From: Corydoras sp. C115
Taxonomy: Eukaryota > Chordata > Actinopteri > Siluriformes > Callichthyidae
Direction of reading: 5' to 3'
NCBI GenBank assembly: GCA_019802505.1
Contig: JAFMOC010000787.1
Location: 62,001 to 126,000, forward strand
DNA: 64,000 nucleotides
Shown here: positions 1 to 10,639 of the stretch, piece after piece
Numbering within the stretch: position 1 is the stretch's first letter
Layout of the letters: the number at the start of each line of letters is the position of its first letter
Position numbers and translations under genes: made by a program
Notes under the pieces: generated by a model
What the model was told of the DNA's origin: nothing
The model's input: only the letters and a program-made list of their open reading frames with translations
Database searches by the model: none

Positions 1-60
1 CTCCTTGGATCATTGAAGCACGCAAACTCCTCCACCATGATAAGGTGGTGATCCAAGGAG
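1..60. repeat. 60-bp inverted repeat (hairpin)
   Basis: Bases 1-12 (CTCCTTGGATCA) are the exact reverse complement of bases 49-60. A second small stem, CCACC/GGTGG, lies inside at about 33-48. This could be the tip of a fold-back transposon continuing left of the window, or a chance hairpin. The remaining sequence to about 340 is AT-rich, with nothing recognisable. Confidence 0.6.
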
Positions 61-352
61 GATAAATCTAAAATGTAGAATTTTTTATTATAAATCTACT
101 GTAAAAACTGTAGAATAAAAACTATAACAAGCAAAACATTTAAAAATTATTTCATTATTATTTAAACCACCCCTGTATCACGTTAAATGACTTTATCCAA
201 AATCTATTCTGCTTTTGAAGTTTAACATTTATTAGAAAATGGGCAATTTATCCATAGAAAACAAAAGTAATTAATTACCACTAATTATTAAATTCATTAG
301 TAAAATTTTTTTTATTGATTTGTGTGCTGGACAGGGTTCTTGTAAACAGCAT

Positions 353-658
353 GGTGGCTTAGTGTTTAGCATGTTCTCCTCGGATTGCAGGGCATTCCTG
401 GTTCGAATCCCAATCTATGTGGAGTTTGCATGTTCTCCCCGTGTCCACGTGGGTTTCCTCCGGGTTCTCTGGTTTCCTCCCACAGTCCAAAAACATGGAT
501 GGTGAATTGAATGCTCCAAACTGCCCCATATAGAGTGAGTGTGTCCAGTGATAGATTTCCCCCCTGTCCTGGGTGTATCTGCCCAGGGCCTGAAATGTTC
601 TCCCTTGGATGGGCATGGGGAAACCCTCGCGACCCTAGTAGAGGATAAAGCAGAAGAT
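353..658 (+). repeat. tRNA-derived SINE (DANA/mermaid type)
   Basis: First of many copies. The head resembles a tRNA gene, with a pol III A box (TGGCTTAGTG) and B box (GGTTCGAATCC). The body carries the conserved block around CCTCCCACAGTCCAAAAACATGG, and the tail reads GAGGATAAAGCAGAAGATAA. It is near full length and ends in a (TA)n tract. Weak ORFs across it are not genes. Confidence 0.85.
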
Positions 659-659
659 A

Positions 660-660
<1 letters not shown>

Positions 661-693
<33 letters not shown>
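661..693. repeat. (TA)n microsatellite
   Basis: Uninterrupted TA dinucleotides directly follow the SINE tail and probably grew from it. Confidence 0.95.
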
Positions 694-697
<4 letters not shown>

Positions 698-1008
698 GGT
701 TTTGAGCCAGGTCGTGTCGGCCGAAGGTGTTTTTAAATATGCGGGGCTTGTTACAAATAAGGGGATGTGTGATGTGTGTGATTGTAAAATTATAGTAAAG
801 TTCTAAGTTGTTTTAAGGGTCTTAGAAGTTCCAGAAAAGCACTTTATAAATAAAATGTATTATTTTTATTTCATTAAATTAGAGAAATATTCAAAATCTT
901 TAATGATTAAAAGCGTTGAAAGTGTGGTTCTATCAGAGAGATAAATTGCACCGACGGGCATTTAAAACGATGCTTTGTATACTCACTAATTTATGATTTG
1001 TCTAAATA

Positions 1009-1057
<49 letters not shown>

Positions 1058-1080
1058 GTTGTTGTTGTTGTTGTTATTAT
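1009..1080. repeat. (TTA)n-(TTG)n microsatellite
   Basis: A TTA tract grades into TTG repeats. The flanks 720-1300 are AT-rich with no recognisable gene. Confidence 0.9.
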
Positions 1081-1710
1081 CTTTTGCATAAGTTTTTTGC
1101 ATAAGATGTAACATCACACACCATTATAATTATTTATCGTCGGTTTTCCCGCAGCTGAAGTTCCAAACGGCCGGATATATGAGTTTATGGTTCACTCGCT
1201 CTGTCAGGATAAATGAATAAATGAACGTTTTAATGTAATTCCGCCTTTTACCACATGATGGCAGCACCACTCTAATACTATCTGTATCTATATGATATCT
1301 TCATGTATTCAGAGGCCGCTGGGGGGCAGCAGAGGAGAGGCTGATGATGGACGCTTCTGAAGCAAATAGTGATAAGATGATGACGTCATGAAGGCGACAG
1401 AGGAGCTGCTCCACATCAAACTTAAACGAATGAAACTGAAGGTGTTCTATATGGTTTGTTTGATGTTCTCTCAATGTTTACTCCTGAGTTGTTTTTATTC
1501 ATTACATTGTTTAAAAAGTGAAGGTGATTGTGATGATAATTGTTTAAAATTGTACTTAACTTCACTTCATCTAATTTAACGCTGTTTGAACATTTAAATA
1601 TTTGGGCCTCCCTGATTTTAGTGACACTTCATTTGTTAACCCTCCTGATGGAGGGGTATTAATTACCCTCAGGGGGAAAAGAGGGCAGTTTTTAAAAATT
1701 ATATTTGGAG

Positions 1711-2056
1711 ATCCATCCAGCCATCCATTATCTTCCGGTTTATCCTCTAGGGTCCCCATGCCATCCAAGGGAGAACGTCTTGGGCGCTGGGCAGAAACAC
1801 CCAGGACAGGGCGCCAATCTATCGCTGGGCACACACTCACTCACACAGACACAAATAACAACACATACACACTGTATACAGGGCAATTTTGAGAATTCAA
1901 TTGACTTGATCCATGTTTTTGGACTGTGGGAGGAAACCGGAGAACCCAGAGGAAACCCACGCAGACACGGGGAGAACATGGAAACTCCACCCAGATGGGG
2001 ATTCCTCGAATATCTAGCTCTAACGGTGCTAACCACTAAGCCTCCGTGCCGCCCTG
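1711..2056 (-). repeat. DANA-type SINE
   Basis: Near full-length copy in reverse. The tail is on the left (CCATCCATTATCTTCC) and the tRNA-like head on the right, ending at CCTCCGTGCCGCC. An (ATT)n-like stretch follows to 2105. From 2106 to 2340 nothing is recognised. Confidence 0.85.
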
Positions 2057-2416
2057 TTTTTATTATTTTTGTTATTATTATTATTATTATTGTTATTATT
2101 TATTAATTTAGTTTAAGGTGCGGTTGTTGTAACCGCATCCTGCGGCAAAAACCAGGTACGTCGTCAACACACTAAAGTATTAGAACTATGTTCTGTATTT
2201 TTATTTATTATTGATTTACTGTTAAAAGATTGTGGTTTTAAAATGACAGAGTTCGTTAGCTTGAGGATCGGACGCTCTAGAGACGTTCTGCGGGTGAACC
2301 CGAGACGCCATGTCCAACCCCCAAAAAACAAAACAAAGATGGATGCAGTCAGTTTAATTCAGAGATCTTTATGAATCAAGCCTGTAGAGTACGGATTCTG
2401 TAGAACAGTGAGAACA

Positions 2417-2887
2417 TCAACAAAACTGCGGAGAACAGCCTCCGCCGTACCCTCCTGCTTTGCGCCTCTTCCTGGTCTGCTGATTACAGAGGTCGGTTCC
2501 GCAGCAGTTCATACCTTCCATACAGGATGTTGCACGGATGCATCCGGCATCAAACCCTAAGAACATCAAGAGGTTCTAACTCAATACATACACCAGAACA
2601 TCAGTGGACTCCACCCAGTTCCACCGGGGAGAACATGCTCACCTGCATAAGCCTTGTAACCGTAACAGGAGTTCTCTCTGGAACCACACATCACTACATC
2701 ACATTTCCCAGTGTACTTATCACACTGCAGACACCTTATCGCAGAACCTTAAGATGGAGGAACATCAGAACGTTCTCAACATCACCCGCCGGGGGTTGGT
2801 GATAACATCATTGGAAAAAGCTCTGCATCACTCACCTTCTGTCAGGAGCAGGGCAAGAACCAGGGTCAGCAGTAGAACCTTCATCAT
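2417..2887 (-). CDS. Ly6/uPAR-family three-finger protein, three coding exons
   Basis: Coding exons are 2887-2836, 2747-2643 and 2556-2417, all with GT-AG borders and phase 1 introns, giving 98 residues. Residues 1-17 (MMKVLLLTLVLALLLTE) form a signal peptide. The mature part begins near RCLQC, continues through NSCYGYK in exon 2, and closes with CCGTDLCN in exon 3, so the ten canonical cysteines are present. A basic tail (RKRRK) and two extra cysteines follow. No hydrophobic GPI-type tail is seen, so a secreted product is likelier than an anchored one (inference). Ly6/uPAR proteins are small disulfide-rich ligands or receptor modulators; the partner here is unknown. An ATTAAA poly(A) signal lies at 2358-2353. 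The first of two adjacent ATGs is used as start. It has a decayed duplicate at 7846-8277. Confidence 0.85.
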
Positions 2888-2970
2888 TCTGGAACATACA
2901 GGGTGAAGAATGTTAGCACCGGAGAACAGTTCCTACGTCAAGTTCAGAAGTTCCAGATCATCAGACTCAC

Positions 2971-3055
2971 CTTCAGTTCTAGACTCTCACACCGTCATGA
3001 ATGTTCCTCTCTCGCAGAAGGTCTGAGTTCCACTGCTTCATCTCGGTTATTTATA
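2971..3055 (-). promoter_or_regulatory. TATA promoter and noncoding exon of the Ly6-like gene
   Basis: On the minus strand a TATAAATAA box sits at 3055-3047. About 75 bases downstream, a splice donor (CTGAAG then GTGAGT) ends a noncoding exon at 2971. The matching acceptor (TGTATGTTCCAG) lies just before the start codon at 2888. The 17-bp segment holding this TATA box is missing from the duplicate at 8.4 kb. Confidence 0.65.
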
Positions 3056-3392
3056 GAACCCTGAAAGCTTTCTCCACCTTCAGGATCATGTGACCTCGTC
3101 ATCTGTTTACATTTAGAATTAACGTCCTAGTCTCGGGAACCAACCACATAATTATGGAGATGTTCTTATTTATGTACTTTGAGGTCAGTGCACCTGCTAA
3201 TAGAATGTTCTGTGACTGTCAGAGAGCATGTTCTCCTCCTGGATGAACTTAGTTTAGTTTATTATCTGTGTTCTTGTTATTAGAACGTGTCATGTTATCT
3301 AATTTGAACCTTTGTTTCCACTTTCTGCTGTTTATCAGTTCAGAACTCCATGGGAGAACCTGCTCAAGTACCTAAAGAGAGCTGGAACCAGC

Positions 3393-3905
3393 GCCTCAAA
3401 GACGGCTGTTAGTAACCTCCTCCCTGCCGTTCTGGATTAAAACCCTGCAGTGCACACCAAGGTTCCGCTGCTCACGCCAACAGATATCCAGATCCATCTG
3501 AAGTTCTCCAATGACCATCAGGATGCTCCAGAGGAACCATGGGAGAAGGTCATGTGATCAGATGAGACCAGCTCTTTGTTATCAACTCCACTTGAAGAAG
3601 AAGAATGAGGACCACCTCATCAGACTTTCATCAGAGTTTTCTGCATGGGGGTAGAACGACCGGAATGTATGGAAGGGACGAGGATTAGGTCATGTATCGT
3701 AAGGTTCCCCCTCAGTAAGAACATTGAAGATGGTGGTGGCTAGAACCTCCAGCAGAACAATGACCCGGAACACACAGCCAGGGCAACGAAGGAGTGGTTC
3801 CCTCAGATGCATTTCAAGGTTCTGCAGTGGTCTAGTTCCGTCTCCAGACCGGAACCCAGAGATCTGGCTTTTGGAGGGAGCTGAAACTGCCACATTAAGG
3901 TTCCA
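3393..3905 (+). pseudogene. Tc1/mariner transposase remnant
   Basis: Broken reading frames preserve the Tc1 transposase C-terminal half. They include the LKFSNDHQD segment, a WSDET-like site (SDETS), the NNDPEHTARATKEWF block around the second catalytic Asp, and VLQWSSSVSRPEPRD before the third acidic site. Several stops and frameshifts make it inactive. The family moves DNA by DDE cut-and-paste. It is part of duplicated unit A1, so it was present before the duplication. Confidence 0.75.
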
Positions 3906-4656
3906 TACTTATGTTCCCCACACAACTTTTAGAACCTGGGTTCTTTAAGCATCACTGTACTTTGACAATCGGCTTTGATTAAAGAATGTGTTGATGTTCC
4001 ACTGAAGCAGTGCATCGTGGGAAAGCATGCAGGCCTGACTTTTTACCTCAGGGAATGTTCTTAATGTGTTCTAGTGCAAATTGACTTTCTGGTTTTATTC
4101 ATCTGGGTTTTAGATCATCATCTTTGGAACATCAAACCTTTTAACCAGAACCGCAACCATCAGTTCTCTGGCTGAGTGCCAGATTTAACGAACAGGTTGA
4201 TCACATGACCTCATTTTGCAGAAACAGAACACGAGGTTGGAGTCAGAACCCTGATACAGTAACCCTGGAACATCAAGGGTTAAGGGCTTTACTTAAGGGT
4301 GGACATTGAGTGTCCCTACATAGTGAGGGTTAGTGAGGATGGAGTTCACTTCTTTCCCAAAAGCCTGCGACGGCCCCGCCTCAAACTCAAAACGTTCCCT
4401 TTTTAGGAACACATGCTCACCGGACACGGAGAACTCTCACAGCAACCTCGTCAGTGCCGCATCGGAACCTCGATTCCATGAACCAATAAAATAAAGCACG
4501 TTAATCAGAACACTGAATCGCTGCAGTAGAACCAGAACATCACAGTGTGCAAAATACTTCCAGGTCATGTGACTCCTGACCAATCAGAGTCAAGAATCAA
4601 AAATGCACTCACGTAGAACTGGACACACACATAGACACACACACATATATATACAC

Positions 4657-5669
4657 CAGTGATTCTCAATTATTTTCTGTTAAGCCCCACCTAGGAAGAA
4701 GAAAACTTTTTGTGCCCCCCCCCTCCCCCCACACACACACACATGCACACTCACCCCACCCCCCCCCCCCCCCCACCGTACATGACAAAATGGGATGAAA
4801 AAGTATTTTTACACGCCCACTGTAGTATGATTTGTCTATAAATTTGTTATAAGTACACCTCTTTTATAACAATGTCTCCTTATTAACAATAAAGTAAACA
4901 AAAAATAAAGAAATATTGATCAACTTAGAACAAAGAATAATTTTATTAACTTTGTTTTTTAGTTTATAAAAGAAACCTGAATGAAATCCTTATTTAAACT
5001 AGAAATATTTTTGAACTGACTGGCATTTGATACTGAAAAATGAAATGATATAAAATCAATAAATAATAAATTCAAATTCATCAGCAACATTAATTCAGGA
5101 TCACAATTTATTAACACTTTAACCTGCAAAACAAAAATGAATACAACAATTTGTGCTGTTTTTTTTTTTTTTTTTTTTGAGTAAGTCAGAACTAATGTCT
5201 ACAATGCGCCCGTTCTGCAGCACAGCTTTTCTGCTGTAACTTTCATAAAGCGTTTTAATTGCTTGCTGTCGCGTCACGTTTTCGATTAAAAACTCGAGCG
5301 GTTATCAGCTTGATTGCAGTGTAATGTCTTTAAGTGACGCCTTCATTTATTTCACGCTGTCCGCTGCCAACATTTAAAGACACAGAAGACACGCCGGTCT
5401 TTCTTCGTCTCCCACCTTTGTTACCGTGAAACCAAGCGCTACATACACTTTCCTCATTTCAACTTTCGGTTGACTTTTGTTGCTCTCGTTTTCTTCGTCT
5501 CTCTCCGCCTTTCTCTCCTCATCTCTGTTAAATATTTCTCCATGTTGTCTCTTGAGGGTTCGTTCAAAGCACTTAATATCACTTGCTCTGTGATTTCTTG
5601 TTATGCGCCCCCCCAGGCACCGCACTGCGCCCCCCCAGGGGGGCGCGCCCCACTATTTGAGAAGCACTG
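4657..5669 (-). mobile_element. hAT DNA transposon, 1013 bp, with 8-bp target duplication
   Basis: Terminal inverted repeats CAGTGATTCTCAA (left) and TTGAGAAGCACTG (right) bound the element. Perfect 8-bp direct repeats ATATACAC flank it at 4649-4656 and 5670-5677, the hAT hallmark. It includes C-rich tracts near both ends and a poly(T) run at 5160-5178. Only an N-terminal transposase piece is left, so the element is non-autonomous. Confidence 0.85.
5374..5625 (-). pseudogene. hAT transposase N-terminus (BED-finger type)
   Basis: The reading frame lies inside the hAT element. Its C-terminal part reads VYVALGFTVTKVGDEERPAC then LLCL, resembling the start of the zinc-finger BED region of ZBED5-like hAT transposases (the CxxC half of the finger). 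The rest of the transposase, including the DDE/RNase H-like core and dimerisation region, is absent, consistent with an internally deleted copy. Confidence 0.5.
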
Positions 5670-5670
5670 A

Positions 5671-5795
5671 TATACACACACACACACACACATACATTCA
5701 CACACTAACACACATATATACACACAAACACATACGCACACTAACACATACGCATACACACAAACACAAAGATATAAACACACACACTTCTGATA
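5671..5795. repeat. degenerate CA/CACATA low-complexity tract
   Basis: CA-rich sequence with ACACATA variants, beginning at the hAT target duplication. Open frames across it are compositional artefacts. 5796-5920 holds nothing recognised. Confidence 0.8.
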
Positions 5796-5924
5796 CCAAA
5801 ATTGCACAAAACAGTGTTTACATTTAGAACGTCTACATATTTTTGCACCTTGCAGTTCACACCACTAGTGGGCAACCAGCACTGAACCTTTAAGAGAGTA
5901 TGGGGTTAACTTCACACACACACT

Positions 5925-6117
5925 CTGTATGGGGCAATTTTGGAGAATTCTATTGACCTTGAATCCATGTTTTTGGACTGTGGGAGGAAACCAAATAACC
6001 CAGAGGAAACCCATGCGGACATGGGGAGAACATGCAAACTCAACCCAGATTGGGATTCAATCAAATGGGATTTGAATCCCTATCGCTGAGAGGAGAATAT
6101 GCTAAACCACCGTGCCT
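5925..6117 (-). repeat. DANA-type SINE, truncated
   Basis: Only the middle and head are present. It starts at ACTCTGTATGGGGCAATTTT and ends with the reverse of the tRNA-like head (CTAAACCACCGTGCC). Confidence 0.75.
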
Positions 6118-6148
6118 CCTTCATATATTTTATATTACTATTATTATC

Positions 6149-6275
6149 GGGGGCTGAGTTAGCATGTTCTCCTCTCTCTGCTGGGGAACCAGGTTTGAAA
6201 CTCAATCCAGGGGGGGGGGGGTGTGCATGTTCTCCCTGCGTCCGAATAGGTGTCATCCAGGTTCTCTCATGTGGT
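6149..6275 (+). repeat. DANA-type SINE fragment
   Basis: Head and early body with a degraded B box (GGTTTGAAACTC) and a G-run, faced by the reverse copy at 5925-6117. The fragment merges into the duplicated block that begins near 6244. Confidence 0.6.
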
Positions 6276-6660
6276 GTCGGTGCCGAGAACACAAAGAGTT
6301 CCGAGATAAATTTTATTCATTCATTCGCTAGAACACAAATCTCTGTGTAGTGAACCGGTTTATTGACATTGGAACCCGTTTGGGAGAACCTCGAGCACAT
6401 GTCACCTGTTAAGACTCGATTTGGGAAAGTATTTTCACTTAGTACAACACTTTCTTAAAAGTTCTTTACATATTAGTTTTCTAAATGAAGTCAGAATTTT
6501 AGATGTGAATGTTGCAGAACCGCCAGAGAACCATTTACACGGAACCTGAAAGAGAGTATGGGGTTAACTATACACACACATACACACACTCACTCAGTAT
6601 ACACACTTAGGGTTACATGTGAAGGCATCGTCTCATGAGGGCTGTAGAACCCGTATGTAG
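6244..6660. repeat. local duplication, copy B1
   Basis: Collinear with 7215-7655. Shared landmarks are CACAAATCTCTG, TTTATTGACATTGGAACCC, GAGCACATGTCACCTGTTAA and GAACCATTNACACGGAACC. No coding content is recognised. 6660-6790 is unique. Confidence 0.75.
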
Positions 6661-6799
6661 GGTTCATTTGTAATGATGATGAGCAGAACCGAAATGGGTT
6701 CTCTTTCACACCTGCCTTCTGATTTCCATAGCGTTGTAGCGAGGTTCGTGGGGTTTTGACTCAGATGATGCCAACTTTATTGACTGATGACCTCCTACA

Positions 6800-7210
6800 G
6801 TCTAAAGACTCAAATTCAAGGTGAATTGGCTGCTACAAATTGCCCCTGAGCGGCACGGTTGCATCTTAGCGCTGGGGATTCAGGTTCGAATGCCAATCTC
6901 GGTGAAGTTTGCATGTTCTCCTCGTGTCTTTCTTGTTTCCTGTGGGTTCTGCAGTTTCCCACAGTCCAAAAACATGGATTCAAGGTGAATTGGTTGCTTT
7001 AAATTGCCTCTGGGTGGCACGGTTGACTTTTAGTGCTGGGGATCCAGGTTCGAATATCAAATACCGAACATACCGATGTTTGTATGTTTCCACACGTCCT
7101 GGGTTTCTTACACAGGTTCTCTAGTTTTCTCCCAGTCTAAAACCTTGAATTAAAGGTGAATTGGCTGCTTCAAATTGCCCCCGAGTGGCACAGTTGCATC
7201 TCAACGTGGA
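6800..7210 (+). repeat. head-to-tail array of truncated SINE units
   Basis: About three units of roughly 165-180 bp, each running from GATTCAAGGTGAATTGGCTGC through a head (GGCACGGTTG...GGTTCGAAT) to the CCACAGTCC block. It is a tandem repeat of an internal SINE segment, not independent insertions. A similar array lies at 14640-15240. Confidence 0.65.
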
Positions 7211-7214
7211 ACCA

Positions 7215-7655
7215 TCGAGGTCACAAAGCCAGCGGTGTGGCGTCGGTGCAGAGAACCCGAAGAACACAAAGTTCAGAGATAAAGTTTCTTTACTTACAGC
7301 ATTCGCTAAAACACAAATCTCTGATTCTCCAAACCAAATTCTCAGCGTCGTGAACAGTTTTTTGACATTGGAACCCATTTGGGAGAACCTCAAGCACATG
7401 TCACCTGTTAAGACTCGATTTGGGAATGTATATTCACTTAGTAAAATATTTTAAGAGTTCTTTACATTTTAGTTTCTGAATGATGTCAGAATTTTAGATG
7501 TGAATGTTGCAGAACCGCCAGAGAACCATTGACACGGAACCTTAAAGAGAGTATTGGGTTATCTACACACACACACTACATGCACTTAGTTGTGAATGAC
7601 TCATCTCATGATGGCTGTAGAACCCGCATGTAAGGTTTGTATAATGAGCAGAACC
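7215..7655. repeat. local duplication, copy B2
   Basis: Second copy of the block at 6244-6660, with small indels. Open frames here are not conserved between the two copies. Confidence 0.75.
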
Positions 7656-7845
7656 GAATTGGAACCCTGATGTAGATTTAAATGTAGTATTCTGTGTAAA
7701 AAATAAATAAATAAATAAATCACAGACATGGAGACAAAGATGGATGCAGGAAGTTTTATTCAGATCATAAAGATCTTTAAGAATCAACACTGTGAGAACC
7801 CCATGCAGATGATTAGAACCTCAGATCTTCAGAGAACCCTCAGTT

Positions 7846-8277
7846 TCAACTCAACCTGTAATAAAGGTATGCAGTGCACCTCTTCCTGGTCTGCTGATTA
7901 CACAGATCGATTCCACAGCAGTTCAAACCTTTCATACAGGACATTCCACGGATGCATCCGGCATCAAACCCTGAGAACATCAAGAGGTTCTAATTCAGTA
8001 CATACACCAGAACGTCAGTGAACTCCAACCAGTTCCACCAGGGAGAACAAAGCCTTGTAACCTTGTAACCATAACAGGAGTTCTCTTTGGAACCACACGT
8101 AACTATATCACATTTCCCAGTATACTCATCACACTGCAGACACCTTATCACAGAACCTGAAGATGGAGGAACATCACAATGTTCTCAATATCACCCACCG
8201 GGGGGTTGGTGATGACATCATCAGAAAAAGCTCCCCATCACTGCAAGAACCAGGGTCAGCAGTAGAACCTTCATCAT
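7846..8277 (-). pseudogene. decayed duplicate of the Ly6-like gene
   Basis: Counterparts of all three coding exons are visible: about 8277-8246, 8156-8053 and 7970-7846. Exon 3 is intact (CMKGLNCCGIDLCNQQ) and ends in TGA, with an AATAAA signal at 7760-7755. Exon 2 retains CLQCDEYTGKCD and NSCYGYK. However, the end of exon 1 with its GTGAG donor is deleted, exon 2's donor is replaced by a short duplication and deletion, and the promoter TATA segment is missing near 8428. The signal peptide therefore reads into a stop. The copy probably cannot make a normal product. Confidence 0.75.
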
Positions 8278-8510
8278 TCTGGAACATACAGGGTGAAGAA
8301 GGTTAGCACCGGAGAACAGTTCCTACATCAAGTTCAGAAGTTCCAGATCATCAGACTCACCTTCAGTTCTAGCCTCTCACACCATTGTAAATGTTCCTCT
8401 CTTGCAGAAGGTCTGAGTTCCACCACTTCATCCCTGAAAGCTCTCTCCACCTTCAGGATCATGTGACCTCATCATCTTTTTACGTTTAGAATTAACATCC
8501 TGATCGGAAC

Positions 8511-9137
8511 TGTTATGTCCTCTAGAGCAAGACACAACAAAGGTTTTTGTGAGTGCCCACTCAACTCCAGACCAAACAGACAAAACACTGGCAACTAAAT
8601 CAAGTAAAAAAATAAAATACTTTATTTTAACATTTTACTGGTTTTACCCACACTTATTTAACAAAAAACACTTAAGAAAGAGGATGTAGTAACTTCAGGG
8701 TGACCCCAGGCCAAAATAAACAAACCACTTAAAGCAAAAAAAAAAACTTAACCTGAAAGCAAAGTAAAACAAATACAACAAAACTAACCTGCCTACTCTC
8801 TTTATGAATAAAAGCAAAAGGTTACCAAACAAAAGGTCACCCCTACAATTCATGTTACAGTACAGCACACCACACAAGAAAAACACAGCACAATAAAAAA
8901 CAACTTAGTTTGGTCACAGTCACAGGAGCAGCATAACAGCGCAGACAAAAAGGTCCTCTCCCAAACTTCAGAACAGTCCTTTTAAATTTTCCGCCATCAG
9001 ATTCAGCAAATAGGAGCTGTACACCTGGGTGGAGCAATAAATCACCCATTATAACCCAGGCAGCCAATCACCACCAGGCCATAAAAGAAAAGCAAGACAA
9101 GAAAAAAAGCAAACCAAAATATTCACAGAACATAACA
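8511..9137. mobile_element. solo LTR (627 bp) with target duplication GGAAC
   Basis: Starts TGTTATG and ends CATAACA, flanked by GGAAC at 8506-8510 and 9138-9142. Copy A1 shows the uninterrupted target (CGGGAACCAACC near 3138). The insertion therefore post-dates the segmental duplication. No internal retrotransposon genes remain. Confidence 0.85.
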
Positions 9138-9429
9138 GGAACCAACCACATAATTATGGAGACGTTCTACTTTATGAGGTCAGTCCACGTTACTTTGAGG
9201 TCAGTCCACCTGCTAATAGAACTCCAATGTTCTGTGACTGTCAGAGAGCATGTTCTCCTCCTGGATGAACTTAGTTTAGTTTATTATCTGTGTTCTTGTT
9301 ATTAGAACTTGTCGTATTCTTTAATTTGAGGTTTTGTTACAACTTTCTGCTATTTATTGGTTCTCATTTGCCTAGAACTCCATGGGAGAACCTGCTCAAG
9401 TACCTAAAGAGAGCTGGAAACCCCCCCCC

Positions 9430-9870
9430 CCCCCCATGTCCAGATCCGTCTGAAGTTCTCCAATGACAATCTGGATGTTCCAGAGGAACCATGGTAGAAG
9501 GTCATGTGATAAGATGAGACCAGCTTTTTGATATCAACTCCACTTGCAGAAGGACGAGAACCACCTGTAGAACACCGTCCCGACTCTGAAGCATGGGGGG
9601 AGTCATCAGACTTTGTGGGGGATTTTCTGCAAAGGGGGTAGGATGACCGGAATGTACGGAAGGGACGAGGATGAGGTCATGTATCGTAAGGTTCCCCCTC
9701 CATAAAAACATGGAAGATGGTGGGGGCAAGAACCTCCAGCAGAACAACGAACACACAGTCAAGGAAACGAAGGAGTGGTTCCCTCAGACGCATTTCAAGG
9801 TTCTGCAGTGGCCTAGTTCTGTCTCCAGACCGGAACCCAGAGATCTAGCTTTTGGAGAGAGCTGAAACTG
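9430..9870 (+). pseudogene. Tc1/mariner transposase remnant, second copy
   Basis: Counterpart of 3393-3905, with the same landmarks ending at VSRPEPRDLAF. It carries its own indels, such as loss of the GACCCGG segment before the HTVKETKEWF block. Confidence 0.75.
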
Positions 9871-10639
9871 CTGCATTAGGGTTCCATACTTATGTTCCCC
9901 ACACTACTTTTAGAACCTGGGTTCTTTAAGCATCACTGTACTTTATCATTTTAAATTGTTTTGATTAAAGAACGTCAATAAAAGTTAAAGAACGTGCTGA
10001 TGTTCCACTGAAGAAGTGCATCGTGGAAAATTGTGCAGGCCTGACTTTTTACCTCGGGGAACGTTCTTAATGTGTTCTAGTGCAAATTGACTTTCTGGTT
10101 TCATTCAGAACCTCATCTGGGTTTTCGATCATCATCTTTGGAACATCAAACATTTTAACCAGAACCGTAACCACCAGTGCTCTTGCTGAGTGCCAGATTT
10201 AACAAACGGAACGGAAAGTCGAACCCTGACACAATAACCCTGGAACATCGAGTGTCCCTACATAGTGAGTAAACTGTTCCCTTTTTAGTAACCCTCACCA
10301 TGTAGGGACACTCGATGTTCCAGGGTTACTGCGAAATGAGGTCATGTGATCAAGCCGTTTGTTAAATCTGGCACTCAGCCAGAGAACCGATGGTTATGGT
10401 TCTGGTTAAATTGTTTGATGTTCCAAAGATGATGATCTTAAACCCAGGTGAATAAAACCAGAAAGTCAATTTGCACTAGAACACATTAAGAACGTTCCCC
10501 GAGGTAAAAAGTCAGGCCTGCACGCTTTCCCATGATGCACTGCTTCAGTGGAACATCAACACGTTTTTTAATCAAAGCCAATTTGTCAAAGTAGAGTGAT
10601 GCTTAAAAAACCCAGGTTCTAAAAGTGCAGTGGGGAATA

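Larger units (their letters stand above)
2338..4310. repeat. segmental duplication unit, copy A1
   Basis: This block contains a Ly6-like gene, a Tc1 remnant and a segment around GCATCGTGGGAAA. It is collinear with 7728-10262. Parts recur inverted at 10290-11100 and direct at 14085-14420, with a diverged relative at 15595-15900. From about 4320 to 4640 there is unique sequence with nothing recognised. Confidence 0.8.
7728..10262. repeat. segmental duplication unit, copy A2
   Basis: Collinear with 2338-4310. It is longer because a solo LTR (8511-9137) is inserted, and it shows scattered short deletions and a poly(C) run at 9421-9434. Confidence 0.8.

Noticed and set aside
353..420. tRNA-like sequence with A and B boxes (here and in every SINE head) considered as a tRNA gene
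   Set aside because: No cloverleaf acceptor or anticodon arm can be folded with confidence, and each is followed by the same SINE body. They are SINE promoters.
1388..1441. Short frame MKATEELLHIKLKRMKLK with a weak donor after it
   Set aside because: It could be a first coding exon, but the donor context is poor and no further exon or recognisable protein was found.
1705..2106. 133-residue open frame
   Set aside because: It lies entirely over a SINE and a microsatellite. The same peptide fragments recur wherever that SINE occurs.
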